From Ectothiorhodospiraceae bacterium (GTDB lineage: Bacteria; Pseudomonadota; Gammaproteobacteria; Nitrococcales; Aquisalimonadaceae), in the NCBI GenBank assembly GCA_007125985.1, contig SLCE01000005.1:1-64000 (forward strand): a DNA stretch of 64,000 nucleotides, in the 5' to 3' direction. The notes below the pieces were generated by a model. The model had not been told where the DNA came from. It worked only from the letters and a program-made list of their open reading frames with translations, and ran no database searches. Below, in pieces: positions 54,877-64,000 of this stretch; the stretch's first letter is position 1; each line of letters starts with the position of its first letter. Made by a program: the position numbers and the translations under genes.

Positions 54877-57348
54877 TCAGCGCCCTGTGGTGCGCCGGCG
54901 CACACCACGCACGGGCTCGGCCCGAAGTGGATCATCTGGCCAGGCGTGTTTGGGGTAACGCCCCCGGAGTTCCTTCCGGACGTCATGGTAACCGGCTTTC
55001 CAGAAACCGGGGAGATCCTGTGTGATCTGGACGGGCCTCCCTGCTGGTGACAGCAGGTGCAGCAAGAGCGGAACCCGGCCCCGGGCCACCGTCGGCGACT
55101 CCGTACAACCGAACAACTCCTGGAGACGGACCGCCAGCACTGGCACATCTCCAGCGCCGTAGTCGATGCGGATCCGGGAACCCGTGGACAACTCCCAATG
55201 CGTGGGCGCTTCCTGACGCAGCCTGCGTCGCTGCGGGAAATCCAGCAAGGACTCCAGCGCCGCCCTTAACGGAAATGCCTGCAACCCGTCCAGGCTGCGG
55301 ATGCCGGACAGGAATGGAGCGCACCAGGTTTCCAGATCCTCCAGCAAACCCGCGTCATCCAGGTCCGGCCACTTTTCCGGCTCCAGCTCCCGGAGCAACG
55401 CCACCCGCGCCTGCAATTGCCGCGTCTCCCGGCACCAGGGCAACAGATGCAGGCCGCGCTCCCGCATGGCTTCCAGCATCAGCATCTGCACGGCTTCCGG
55501 CCCAGGTGTGGGCAGCGCCTTCTCCTCCAGCACCAGGGCCCCAAGCCGCAGTCGCCGCCGGGCCTGGACGCGCCCGGATGCAGGCACAAGCTGAACCTCG
55601 TCCTCCGTCCGCAGTTGATCCGCGAACGCCTTTCGGATGCATGTTTCGTCCACCGGGGCTGCCAGCCGGATCCGTGCTTCCTCGCCGCTGCCCTCCAGAT
55701 GGGCCGCCACCAGCATGGGGGCAAATCCCAGCGGATCTTCCGGTGGCAACCAGGCCCCGCGCCCGTTCCTCAGCAAAAAACGACCGTCCTGTCCGGATCG
55801 TCTGCTCGCCACCCGGTCGGGATAGGCCATGGCCAACAGCTGCCCCACCGGCCCCTCGCGGCTTGGGCGGCCGGGTTCACAGCCGAGGCGTTGCGCGAAC
55901 CGGCGTGCCAGTTCCAAGACGTACCGTGCCCGCCCCTGGCCACCTTCCAACGCCCGCAGCCGTGCCGTCATATCGCTGCCCGCATCGGGCTCGGCCGCCA
56001 GCAGATCCCGCTCACTGAGCAGGGCCGCCAGACAGCAGGCAAGCCAGCCCTGGCCAAGCGCCCTTCCTTCCAGGAGCAGATGAGCGAGACGGGGATGCAC
56101 ACCGAGCCGACCTGCCTCCGAACCTTGCGGCGTCAGCCTGCCGTCGCCATCCAGGAAACCGAGCCATCCCAGCAGATCGGTCGCCTGATTCCAGCTGGCC
56201 CGCGGGGGAGGATCCAGCCAACACAGGCTCTCCGGCTCGTGAACACCCCAGCAGGCCAGTTCCAGCACAAGCGGTGCCAGGTCAGCACGGGTGATCTCAG
56301 GCGCGGCAAACGGTTGCAGACGAGCCTGTTCCTCAGCCGACCATAGGCGGTAACACACTCCCGGCCCCTGTCTCCCTGCCCGCCCGGCGCGCTGTTCCGT
56401 GGACGAACGCGCAATGCGCTGGGTGATCAGTCGACTCATGCCACTGGCGGTATCGAAACGACTGCTCCGTTCCAGCCCCGCATCCACGACTACCCGGATG
56501 CCGTCGATGGTCAGGCTGGTTTCCGCGATATTGGTTGCGAGAACCACCTTTCGCTGCCCCGGTGGTGATGGCGTCAACGCCTGGTCCTGGGCCGCAAACG
56601 GCAGATTCCCGTAAAGGGGCAGAAGCGAGACATCATCCCCGACACGGCCAGTCAGCAACTGCATCACCTGGGAGATCTCCCGCTGGCCTGGCAGGAACAC
56701 CAGTGCCGATCCGGTTTCTTCGGCCAAGGCTTCCTGCACCACGGCGGCAACCCGCCCCGGCAGGCCCGTGCCACGCCCTCCCGGACGGTAGCGCACGTCC
56801 ACCGGATGGCTGCGCCCTCGGCTGGTAATGACCGGCGCCTGCTCCAGCAATTCGGCCACCCGCTGCCCGTCCAGAGTGGCTGACATGACCAGCACCCGCA
56901 GATCCGTACGCAAGCTCTGCTGGCTGTCCAGCGTCAATGCCAGACCGAGATCCCCCTGCAGGCTTCGCTCATGGAATTCATCGAAGATCACCGCCCCGTA
57001 AGCGGCCAGTTCCGGGTCATCCTGCAGCAGCCGCGTCAGCACACCCTCGGTGACCACCTCGATACGCGTCTCCGTGCTCACGCGTGAATCCAGCTTTACA
57101 CGGTACCCAACTGTTTTTCCTATATTTTCTCCGAGCTTTTCACTCATGAATCGGGCTGCTGCACGGGCAGCCAGGCGACGTGGCTCCAGCATGACCACGC
57201 GGCGGCCGCCGAGCCACGGCTGGTCCAGGAGCGCGAGGGGCACACGCGTGGTTTTACCGGCCCCCGGTGGCGCCTGCAGCACCGCCCGGTTTCCGTCGGT
57301 GAGCGCACAGAGTAGTTCCGGAATCACACGTTCAACTGGAAGCGACAT
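54877..57348 (-). CDS. hrpB: ATP-dependent helicase HrpB
   Basis: MSLPVERVIPELLCALTDGNRAVLQAPPGAGKTTRVPLALL, DEFHERSLQGDLGLAL, QRAGRAGRQGPGVCYRLW. Confidence 0.95.
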   Translation of the reverse strand: MSLPVERVIPELLCALTDGNRAVLQAPPGAGKTTRVPLALLDQPWLGGRRVVMLEPRRLAARAAARFMSEKLGENIGKTVGYRVKLDSRVSTETRIEVVTEGVLTRLLQDDPELAAYGAVIFDEFHERSLQGDLGLALTLDSQQSLRTDLRVLVMSATLDGQRVAELLEQAPVITSRGRSHPVDVRYRPGGRGTGLPGRVAAVVQEALAEETGSALVFLPGQREISQVMQLLTGRVGDDVSLLPLYGNLPFAAQDQALTPSPPGQRKVVLATNIAETSLTIDGIRVVVDAGLERSSRFDTASGMSRLITQRIARSSTEQRAGRAGRQGPGVCYRLWSAEEQARLQPFAAPEITRADLAPLVLELACWGVHEPESLCWLDPPPRASWNQATDLLGWLGFLDGDGRLTPQGSEAGRLGVHPRLAHLLLEGRALGQGWLACCLAALLSERDLLAAEPDAGSDMTARLRALEGGQGRARYVLELARRFAQRLGCEPGRPSREGPVGQLLAMAYPDRVASRRSGQDGRFLLRNGRGAWLPPEDPLGFAPMLVAAHLEGSGEEARIRLAAPVDETCIRKAFADQLRTEDEVQLVPASGRVQARRRLRLGALVLEEKALPTPGPEAVQMLMLEAMRERGLHLLPWCRETRQLQARVALLRELEPEKWPDLDDAGLLEDLETWCAPFLSGIRSLDGLQAFPLRAALESLLDFPQRRRLRQEAPTHWELSTGSRIRIDYGAGDVPVLAVRLQELFGCTESPTVARGRVPLLLHLLSPAGRPVQITQDLPGFWKAGYHDVRKELRGRYPKHAWPDDPLRAEPVRGVRRRTTGR

Positions 57349-57509
57349 GCGCGACATGGCCCTCTTAACTCTGCCTTGCCCGGGTGGAACGTCAGGGGAG
57401 TCAGCATACCCGGGATCTCCGTTTTTCGTGACAGACACCTCACCGACGGGGCACACTGGGCAAAAAAGATGACACATCAACTTGAACAACAACCCGCAGG
57501 AGATCTTCG

Positions 57510-58373
57510 GTGGACTTCGAAACCCTTGATTACAGCGTCTCGGATCAGATTCTGACCCTCACACTCAACCGGCCGGACCGCATGAACGCGTTCAACACCG
57601 TCATGCGGCGCGAATTGATCGCCGCCTTCGATGCCGCCGACGCCGACGACTCGGTGCGCGTCATCGTCATCACCGGCGCTGGCGAACGGGCATTCTGTGC
57701 CGGCGCTGACCTGGAGAAAGGAGGAGACACGTTCAATCGCGACAAGCGTGCGCAGGAGGAAGATCTGGAGGGCGAGCGCGACGGTGGCGGCACCGTGAGC
57801 TTGCGTATCTATGACAGCAAGAAACCGGTTATCGCGGCCGTGAACGGCGCTGCCGTGGGCGTGGGGGTCACCATGACCCTGCCCATGGATATCCGCATGG
57901 CCTCGACCAAGGCCCGCTTCGGCTTCGTGTTCGCCCGGCGTGGCATCACCATGGAAGCCTGCTCCAGTTGGTTCCTACCCCGCCTCGTAGGCATCCAGCA
58001 GGCGACGGACTGGGTGTACACCGGGCGCGTGTTCAATGCGGAAGAGGCGTTGAAGGGCGGCTTGGTCCACAGCCTGCATGAACCTGATGAACTGCTTCCC
58101 GCCGCCTATCGCCTGGCACGGGAAATCGCGGATAACACGTCCGCTGTCGCCACCACTCTGAATCGCCAGATGATGTGGCGTATGCTCGGCGCCGATCATC
58201 CAATGGAGGCACACAAGATTGATTCACGGGGCATCGCCTACATGGGGCGGTCTGATGACGTCAAGGAAGGGGTCTCCGCCTTCCTCGAGAAACGCCCCGC
58301 TGAGTTCCGGATGCGGCCGAGTGAGGATCTTCCTGATTTTTATCCCTGGTGGGACGACCGGCCCTTCGAATGA
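57510..58373 (+). CDS. enoyl-CoA hydratase/isomerase (crotonase) family protein
   Basis: 287 aa, LTLNRPDRMNAFNTVMRREL, GERAFCAGADLEKGG, AVNGAAVGVGVTMTLPMDIRMAS. Confidence 0.94.
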   Translation: MDFETLDYSVSDQILTLTLNRPDRMNAFNTVMRRELIAAFDAADADDSVRVIVITGAGERAFCAGADLEKGGDTFNRDKRAQEEDLEGERDGGGTVSLRIYDSKKPVIAAVNGAAVGVGVTMTLPMDIRMASTKARFGFVFARRGITMEACSSWFLPRLVGIQQATDWVYTGRVFNAEEALKGGLVHSLHEPDELLPAAYRLAREIADNTSAVATTLNRQMMWRMLGADHPMEAHKIDSRGIAYMGRSDDVKEGVSAFLEKRPAEFRMRPSEDLPDFYPWWDDRPFE

Positions 58374-58400
58374 CCGCTCGCTGAATCAGCAACTTCATTG

Positions 58401-58429
58401 ATACGGTCTATTAGAACGATAGGCCGTAT
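58401..58429. other. Intergenic hairpin between crotonase and cfa-like genes
   Basis: ATACGGTCTAT-tagaacg-ATAGGCCGTAT; 11-bp arms, one non-Watson-Crick position. Confidence 0.6.
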
Positions 58430-58540
58430 AGGGTTTCGCTTCGGCTTATGACGGTCTAAGGTTGAAAAGAAGTTTCTGGGGTCTGCACCCTAGGCCCTGA
58501 ATAACAAGCACAAAATGGATGACAGCGCCTGGAGGTTGTA

Positions 58541-59698
58541 ATGAGTGATCGTTCAATGACGAAGTCCGGCGTGGAGAGTGGCGGCGTCGAACCAAGTGGC
58601 ATCATTCATGAACTGCTGAGCAAGGCGGATATTCAGGTTGGCGGCGACCGTCCCTGGGACATGCAGATCCATGACCCCAGTGTCGCCGAACGCGCCATGG
58701 CGTATGGCAACCTGGGCCTGGGCGAAGCCTACATGGACAGGCAGTGGGATGTGGAGCGGCTGGACGAGTTCTTCTACCGGCTCATACGATACCGGGTCCA
58801 CGAACAGGTCCAGCCCTTCCGCCTCATCTTTCACTCCCTCCGCGCCCGCCTCCTCAACCTGCAGACCGCCCGCCGCTCCTGGCAAGTAGGCGAAGCCCAT
58901 TACGATCTTGGCAACGACTTCTACCGGGCCATGCTCGACCGCCGGATGACCTACACCTGCGGCTACTGGAAAGAAGCGGAAACACTGGAGCAGGCGCAGG
59001 AACACAAACTCGACCTGATCTGCCAGAAGCTGCAGCTGGAACCTGGCATGCGGGTCCTGGACATCGGCTGCGGCTGGGGCAGCTTCATGGGCTATGCCGC
59101 GGAGCATTACGGCGTTGAATGCGTTGGGGTGACGATCTCCCGGGAGCAGGCGGCGCTGGGTGAATCCCTGTGCGCCGGGCTACCGGTTGAATTCCGTTTA
59201 CAGGATTACCGCGAGTTGAATGAGCAGTTCGATCGTGTCGTCAGCGTGGGCATGTTCGAGCACGTGGGGCGGAAGAATCACCGCGCATTCATGGAGACGG
59301 CAAAACGCTGCCTCAAGGAGGACGGGCTGTTCCTACTGCACACCATTGGTAAGAACGTACGGAACAGCACCCCTGACCCCTGGATCGACAAGTACATCTT
59401 CCCCAACGGGGATTTGCCGGCCATGGGCCAGATCAGCGACGTATGTGAGGATCTGTTCGTCATTGAAGACGTACACAATTTCGGTGCTGATTACGACCGC
59501 ACGCTGATGGCCTGGCATGCGAACTTTGAGGAGGCCTGGCCGCGCTTCCGCGACCAGTACGGCGAACGCTTTCAGCGCATGTGGCGCTATTACCTGCTGA
59601 GCTGCGCGGCGGCCTTCCGCGCCCGCTCGATTCAACTGTGGCAGTATGTCCTGGCGCCGCAGGGCCTGGTTGGTGGTTATCGGCGCCCCGCTATGTGA
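58541..59698 (+). CDS. cfa: cyclopropane-fatty-acyl-phospholipid synthase
   Basis: 385 aa, QVGEAHYDLGNDFYRAMLDRRMTYTCGYWKEAETLEQAQEHKLDLICQKLQLEPGMRVLDIGCGWGSF. Confidence 0.95.
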   Translation: MSDRSMTKSGVESGGVEPSGIIHELLSKADIQVGGDRPWDMQIHDPSVAERAMAYGNLGLGEAYMDRQWDVERLDEFFYRLIRYRVHEQVQPFRLIFHSLRARLLNLQTARRSWQVGEAHYDLGNDFYRAMLDRRMTYTCGYWKEAETLEQAQEHKLDLICQKLQLEPGMRVLDIGCGWGSFMGYAAEHYGVECVGVTISREQAALGESLCAGLPVEFRLQDYRELNEQFDRVVSVGMFEHVGRKNHRAFMETAKRCLKEDGLFLLHTIGKNVRNSTPDPWIDKYIFPNGDLPAMGQISDVCEDLFVIEDVHNFGADYDRTLMAWHANFEEAWPRFRDQYGERFQRMWRYYLLSCAAAFRARSIQLWQYVLAPQGLVGGYRRPAM

Positions 59699-59732
59699 TG
59701 GGCGCCGATACAGCCTCCCGATGGTCTGCCCG

Positions 59733-60173
59733 CTACCAGGTACCGGTATTCTCCATCGATGCCCAGGGTTCTTGCGGTGGTAGCGGCTCGCCCTGCTGCA
59801 GCAATTCGATGGAAATGCCATCAGGAGAGCGAACAAAGGCCATGTAGCCGTCCCGGGGCGGGCGATTGATCGTGACGCCAGCATCAGTGAGGCGCTGACA
59901 CAGGGCATAAATATCGTCGACGCGGTACGCCAGGTGGCCGAAGTTGCGGCCCCCTGTATAGACCTCGGGATCCCAGTTCCAGGTCAGTTCCACCATTGGG
60001 GCCTTGTCCTGGCGTGCGCGATCGGCATCAGCGGGGGCCGCCAGGAATACCAGGGTGAAACGCCCCTTTTCGCTGTCCTTGCGGCTGATTTCCACCAGCC
60101 CCAGCTTGTTACAGAAGAAATCCAGCGAAGCATCAAGGTCGCTGACCCGAAGCATGGTATGCAGGTACTGCAT
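59733..60173 (-). CDS. VOC-family lactoylglutathione lyase (glyoxalase I)-like
   Basis: [44 protein letters not shown]...[22 protein letters not shown]. Confidence 0.9.
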   Translation of the reverse strand: MQYLHTMLRVSDLDASLDFFCNKLGLVEISRKDSEKGRFTLVFLAAPADADRARQDKAPMVELTWNWDPEVYTGGRNFGHLAYRVDDIYALCQRLTDAGVTINRPPRDGYMAFVRSPDGISIELLQQGEPLPPQEPWASMENTGTW

Positions 60174-60244
60174 GGGCGAACCTCCCAAAAGTGGACATGC
60201 AGGTGCATGCCATCAAAACCACAACCATTGGAGAACCTAACATC

Positions 60245-61000
60245 ATGGACAAGCCTGTCTACATTGTCACCGGCTCATCCGCCGGCATCGGTCGTGCGTG
60301 CGCGGAGCAGCTTGCTGCCCAAGGCAATCGCGTGGTCATCAACTACGCCAGCCGGGAGGCTGAAGCACAGCAGGTAGCGGAGCAGTGCCGGGCCGAGGGC
60401 GGTGAGGCTGTCGTGGTCAAGGCCAACGTGGCGCAGGACGCCGATTGCCGCCGCCTTGCCGACACGGCCCTTGAGACCTGGGGACGCATCGATGGCCTGG
60501 TGAACAACGCGGGTACCACGCGATTTGCCGCGCACCACGACCTGGATGCCCTTCAGGCCGATGATTTTGCCGACATCTTCGGCGTCAACGTGACCGGCGC
60601 CTACCAGATGATCCGCGCGGTTGCCCCCACCATGCGGCAACAGGGGAAAGGCGCCGTAGTCAATATGTCGTCCATCGCCGGGGTCAAAGGTGTGGGCTCC
60701 TCGGTGGCCTACGCCGCATCCAAAGGCGCGCTGAACACGTTAACCCTGTCTCTGGCGCGGGCATTGGGTCCGGAGATCCGCGTCAACGCGGTCTGCCCGG
60801 GCTTTGTGGAAACAGGCTGGCTCAAGGCCGGCCTCGGGGAAAATTACGAACGCCGTCGCGCTGCCTACGCGGAGTCCACTCCGCTCAAGGACACGGTGAC
60901 ACCTGCCGACGTCGCCGAAACCGTGCTCTGGCTGCTGCAGGGGGCCACGAAGACCACCGGACAACTGGTCCTGGTGGACGGCGGCAAGCACCTGGGCTGA
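60245..61000 (+). CDS. short-chain dehydrogenase/reductase (FabG-like)
   Basis: MDKPVYIVTGSSAGIGRACAEQLA, GLVNNAGTTRF, VNMSSIAGVKGVGSSVAYAASKGAL. Confidence 0.94.
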   Translation: MDKPVYIVTGSSAGIGRACAEQLAAQGNRVVINYASREAEAQQVAEQCRAEGGEAVVVKANVAQDADCRRLADTALETWGRIDGLVNNAGTTRFAAHHDLDALQADDFADIFGVNVTGAYQMIRAVAPTMRQQGKGAVVNMSSIAGVKGVGSSVAYAASKGALNTLTLSLARALGPEIRVNAVCPGFVETGWLKAGLGENYERRRAAYAESTPLKDTVTPADVAETVLWLLQGATKTTGQLVLVDGGKHLG

Positions 61001-61040
61001 ACCGCACCCCTACACCCCTCCCCCGGCCTCGGGTCGGGGG

Positions 61041-61685
61041 TCAGGGTTCCAGCAGCGTCCCACCGCCGCGGCGGTGCCAGTCCAGCACCAGATTCCCCAG
61101 CATCGTCTCGATGCGCTGCATGGCCGGGGATTTCTCGGCCGGCCCCGTCATCACCAGCTGCGCACCCATAGTGGCCACATACAGCAGCAGTGACAGATCA
61201 TCCGCCCCACGGGGATCGTCGGCGATCTGCTCCAGAATCCGCTGATTCTGGGCAATGCGCGCCTGATCGATCTCGGCAACGATACGCGCTGCCAACGCAT
61301 CCTTGCGCGCAAAATCCCTCACCGCCAGTTCGATCCGCATCCGGCGCACGTTATGGGTGCCCTCGCTCAACAAGCGGTGCAATATGCGGCGTGTTTCCGA
61401 CTCCACATCCGTGTCACTCGGTAACCAGGCCGTGAGGTCGGCAAGGCGGCGTTCCCGCCAACGCTCCAGGAAGCTGACGAGCAGATCCTGGTGATCGCGG
61501 AAGTGCCAGTAGAAACTCCCCCGTGTTACCCCCAGGGTCTTCGCCAGGTTCAAAACCCGCACATTGTCAAAGCCACCCTCCTCGATGGCCGACGCGGCAG
61601 CATCCAGCCAGGCATCGCGGCTGAGCTGTTCTTTTTCCCTGCTCCCGCGGCGGGCGCCCCGGGGCGTATCACTGGACCTAGCCAA
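61041..61685 (-). CDS. TetR-family transcriptional regulator
   Basis: SRDAWLDAAASAIEEGGFDNVRVLNLAKTLGVTRGSFYWHFRDHQDLL HTH; start uncertain (TTG proposed). Confidence 0.88.
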   Translation of the reverse strand: MARSSDTPRGARRGSREKEQLSRDAWLDAAASAIEEGGFDNVRVLNLAKTLGVTRGSFYWHFRDHQDLLVSFLERWRERRLADLTAWLPSDTDVESETRRILHRLLSEGTHNVRRMRIELAVRDFARKDALAARIVAEIDQARIAQNQRILEQIADDPRGADDLSLLLYVATMGAQLVMTGPAEKSPAMQRIETMLGNLVLDWHRRGGGTLLEP

Positions 61686-61737
61686 AAGCGGTCTCCCATG
61701 TGTTGACGACAGCGCAGAAAATGCACTAGTGTTTGGA

Positions 61738-61762
61738 GCAACATACACGTGTGTATTGTTGC
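61738..61762. promoter_or_regulatory. Candidate TetR-type operator between the divergent tetR and fadB-like genes
   Basis: GCAAC-ATACAC-GT-GTGTAT-TGTTGC inverted repeat in the divergent intergenic region. Confidence 0.6.
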
Positions 61763-61893
61763 AGGCCTGCCGGATGGAACTCAAACCGCCCACCGGTTGC
61801 CGACCACAGACAAACAACAACAAGAATTCGCCGCGTAGGCAAGCGTCCTGCGCGGCACATGCTGCAGTTTCAGACAGTCAGTTAGGAGACAAC

Positions 61894-63987
61894 ATGAGCA
61901 AAGCCCATTACGAGTTGCACGGCCGGGTAGCCGTCATCCGCCTCGACAACCCCCCGGTCAACGGCCTGGGCCATGCCCTGCGCCAAGGTATCGTCGATGG
62001 TATCCGGCAAGCCGAGGAAAATGACGCGGTATCCGCCGTGGTGATCACCGGCTCCGACTCCGCCTTCTCCGGTGGCGCCGACATCACCGAGTTCGGTACC
62101 CCGAAGATGATCGCCGAGCCGAACCTCCCCACCGTCATCAATTTCATCGAATCCAGCACCAAGCCCGTGGTCGCCGCCGTCGCCGGCACCTGTATGGGCG
62201 GGGGCCTGGAACTGGCCATGGGCTGCCACTTCCGGATAGCGGATCCCAAGGCAAAAATTGCTCTGCCCGAGGTGAAGCTGGGCCTGTTGCCGGGAGCGGG
62301 CGGCACCCAGCGCTTGCCGCGCGTGGTGGGCATTGAGGCTGCTCTGAACCTGATCGTCTCCGGACAAACCGTGCCCGCGGGCATGTTCATGGGCAGCCAG
62401 TTGTTCGACGAGTTCGTTCAGGACGGTGACCTGCAGTTCGCCGCCATCGCCTTTGCCGAAAAGGTAGCGAAGGAAGGCAAGCCGCTCAAGCGAATCCGCG
62501 ACATGAAAGTGGAACACGCCAAACCGGAAGCCTTTTTCATGTTCGCCCGCAACATGGTGGGCGCCATCGCGAAGAACTATCCGGCGCCACTAAAGTGCCT
62601 GGAGGCAGTCAAGGCGTCCACGGAGAAATCCTTCGACGAAGGGATCCGCGTGGAGCGCCAGCTGTTTGCAGAACTCATGCAGACTCCGGAATCCGCCGCC
62701 TTGCGTCATGCCTTCTTCGCGGACCGCGCCACTTCCAAGATCGCCGATGTGCCTGCTGACACCCCCACCCGGGACATCAACAAGGTGGGCGTGATCGGTG
62801 CCGGCACCATGGGCACTGGCATCAGCATCAACTTCCTCAATGCGGACATCCCCGTGGTGCTGCTGGAAATGAAGCAGGAAGCACTGGATCGTGGCCTGGA
62901 CAATATCCGAAAAGCCTACGAGGGCCGCGTCAAGAAAGGGAAAATGACCGAGGACGAGGCGCGGAAGCGTGTCGAACTCGTGCAGCCCTCGCTGAGCTAT
63001 GGCGACTTTGCTGACGTGGACCTGGTGATTGAGGCCGTGTTCGAGGACATGGGCGTCAAGGAGCAGGTGTTCAGCAAGCTCGATGACGTCTGCAAGCCCG
63101 GCGCCATACTCGCCAGCAACACCTCCACCCTGGACCTGAACCACATTGCCGCTGTCACCAAGCGGCCGGAAGACGTGATCGGGCTGCACTTCTTCAGCCC
63201 GGCCAATGTCATGAGGCTGCTGGAAGTGGTCCGTGGCGAAAAAACCGCCAAGGACGTTCTGGCCACAGCCATGAAACTGGCCAAGAAGATCAAGAAAACA
63301 GCCGTTGTTTCCGGTGTTTGCGACGGTTTCATCGGAAACCGCATGATCGGCCGTTACCAGACTCAGGCCCTGCTCATGTTGGAAGAAGGCGCGAGCCCGC
63401 AGCAGATCGACAAGGCCATCGAGAAGTTCGGTTTCGTCATGGGCCCGCTGCGCATGGCCGACCTCGCCGGTGGCGACATCGGCTGGGCCATCCGGAAACG
63501 GCATTACGAAGAGAAGCCTGACATGAAGCGTCTGGTGATCGCTGACCGCCTGTGCGAGATGGGCCGGTACGGCCAGAAGACCGGCGCAGGTTTCTACCGC
63601 TATGAACCGGGTCGGCGCGATCCGCTGCATGACCCGGAAGTGGGCAAGGTCATTGAGGAATGTCGCAAGGAGGCTGGAATCACTCCGCGCAAGATCAGCG
63701 ACAAGGAGATCGTCGAGCGCTGCGTGTACGCCCTAGTGAATGAAGGCGCTCGCATCCTTGAGGAAGGCATCGCCCAGCGTGCGTCCGACATCGACATGGT
63801 CTACCTCACCGGGTACGGCTTTCCGGTATTTCGTGGCGGCCCCATGTTCTATGCCGACCAGGTGGGCCTGCTCAACGTCATGCGTGCCATGGAGCAGTTC
63901 GCGAACAACCCCATGGCCGACCCCGGCTTCTGGGAGCCCGCGCCGTTGCTGGCAAAACTGGCCGCCGAAGGCAAGACCTTCAACTGA
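61894..63987 (+). CDS. bifunctional enoyl-CoA hydratase / 3-hydroxyacyl-CoA dehydrogenase (FadB/FadJ-like)
   Basis: 697 aa; crotonase half ([40 protein letters not shown]) and HAD half ([29 protein letters not shown]); RBS GGAG before ATG. Confidence 0.95.
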   Translation: MSKAHYELHGRVAVIRLDNPPVNGLGHALRQGIVDGIRQAEENDAVSAVVITGSDSAFSGGADITEFGTPKMIAEPNLPTVINFIESSTKPVVAAVAGTCMGGGLELAMGCHFRIADPKAKIALPEVKLGLLPGAGGTQRLPRVVGIEAALNLIVSGQTVPAGMFMGSQLFDEFVQDGDLQFAAIAFAEKVAKEGKPLKRIRDMKVEHAKPEAFFMFARNMVGAIAKNYPAPLKCLEAVKASTEKSFDEGIRVERQLFAELMQTPESAALRHAFFADRATSKIADVPADTPTRDINKVGVIGAGTMGTGISINFLNADIPVVLLEMKQEALDRGLDNIRKAYEGRVKKGKMTEDEARKRVELVQPSLSYGDFADVDLVIEAVFEDMGVKEQVFSKLDDVCKPGAILASNTSTLDLNHIAAVTKRPEDVIGLHFFSPANVMRLLEVVRGEKTAKDVLATAMKLAKKIKKTAVVSGVCDGFIGNRMIGRYQTQALLMLEEGASPQQIDKAIEKFGFVMGPLRMADLAGGDIGWAIRKRHYEEKPDMKRLVIADRLCEMGRYGQKTGAGFYRYEPGRRDPLHDPEVGKVIEECRKEAGITPRKISDKEIVERCVYALVNEGARILEEGIAQRASDIDMVYLTGYGFPVFRGGPMFYADQVGLLNVMRAMEQFANNPMADPGFWEPAPLLAKLAAEGKTFN

Positions 63988-64000
63988 TCGCGGATCCGCG

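Noticed and set aside
54840-55148. N-terminal extension of the dacB ORF (53400..55148) into hrpB
   Set aside because: The extension overlaps the hrpB 3' end in another frame; the signal peptide begins at M 54839/54818, so the long start is an artefact.

Overview
A 64 kb chromosomal segment, GC-rich, gene-dense and gammaproteobacterial by gene content. Genus is not assignable from sequence alone. It is mostly core housekeeping. Minus strand, 1-22.6 kb: the conserved rpsB-tsf-pyrH-frr-uppS-cdsA-dxr-rseP-bamA-skp-fabZ-lpxA-lpxB-rnhB-dnaE-accA-tilS block. Plus strand, 22.9-30.3 kb: map-glnD-dapC-dapD-arsC/spx-like-dapE. Then tmcA-trmO, glcB, yjbQ, a DUF3141 protein, transporters, a PQQ-type sugar dehydrogenase, an FKBP PPIase, cspA, a MATE transporter, dacB, hrpB, cfa, gloA, SDR, TetR and fadB-like genes. 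No rRNA, tRNA, CRISPR array, phage or IS transposase was recognised. The most notable signals are: (i) an extra lpxA paralog in a 3-gene unit with a Gfo/Idh/MocA oxidoreductase and a DegT-type aminotransferase (gnnA/gnnB-like), placed inside the lpx/fab/dnaE block, which predicts 2,3-diamino-sugar (amide-linked) lipid A; (ii) the two LpxA proteins differ at the acyl-chain 'ruler' position and at the K76/HRGT substrate-site positions; (iii) lpxD is missing from its usual place between skp and fabZ, where a two-stem hairpin lies instead; (iv) a dispersed, non-coding, palindromic repeat family (full, intermediate, minimal hairpin and solo-end copies) occurs at intergenic junctions, including between lpxA and lpxB.
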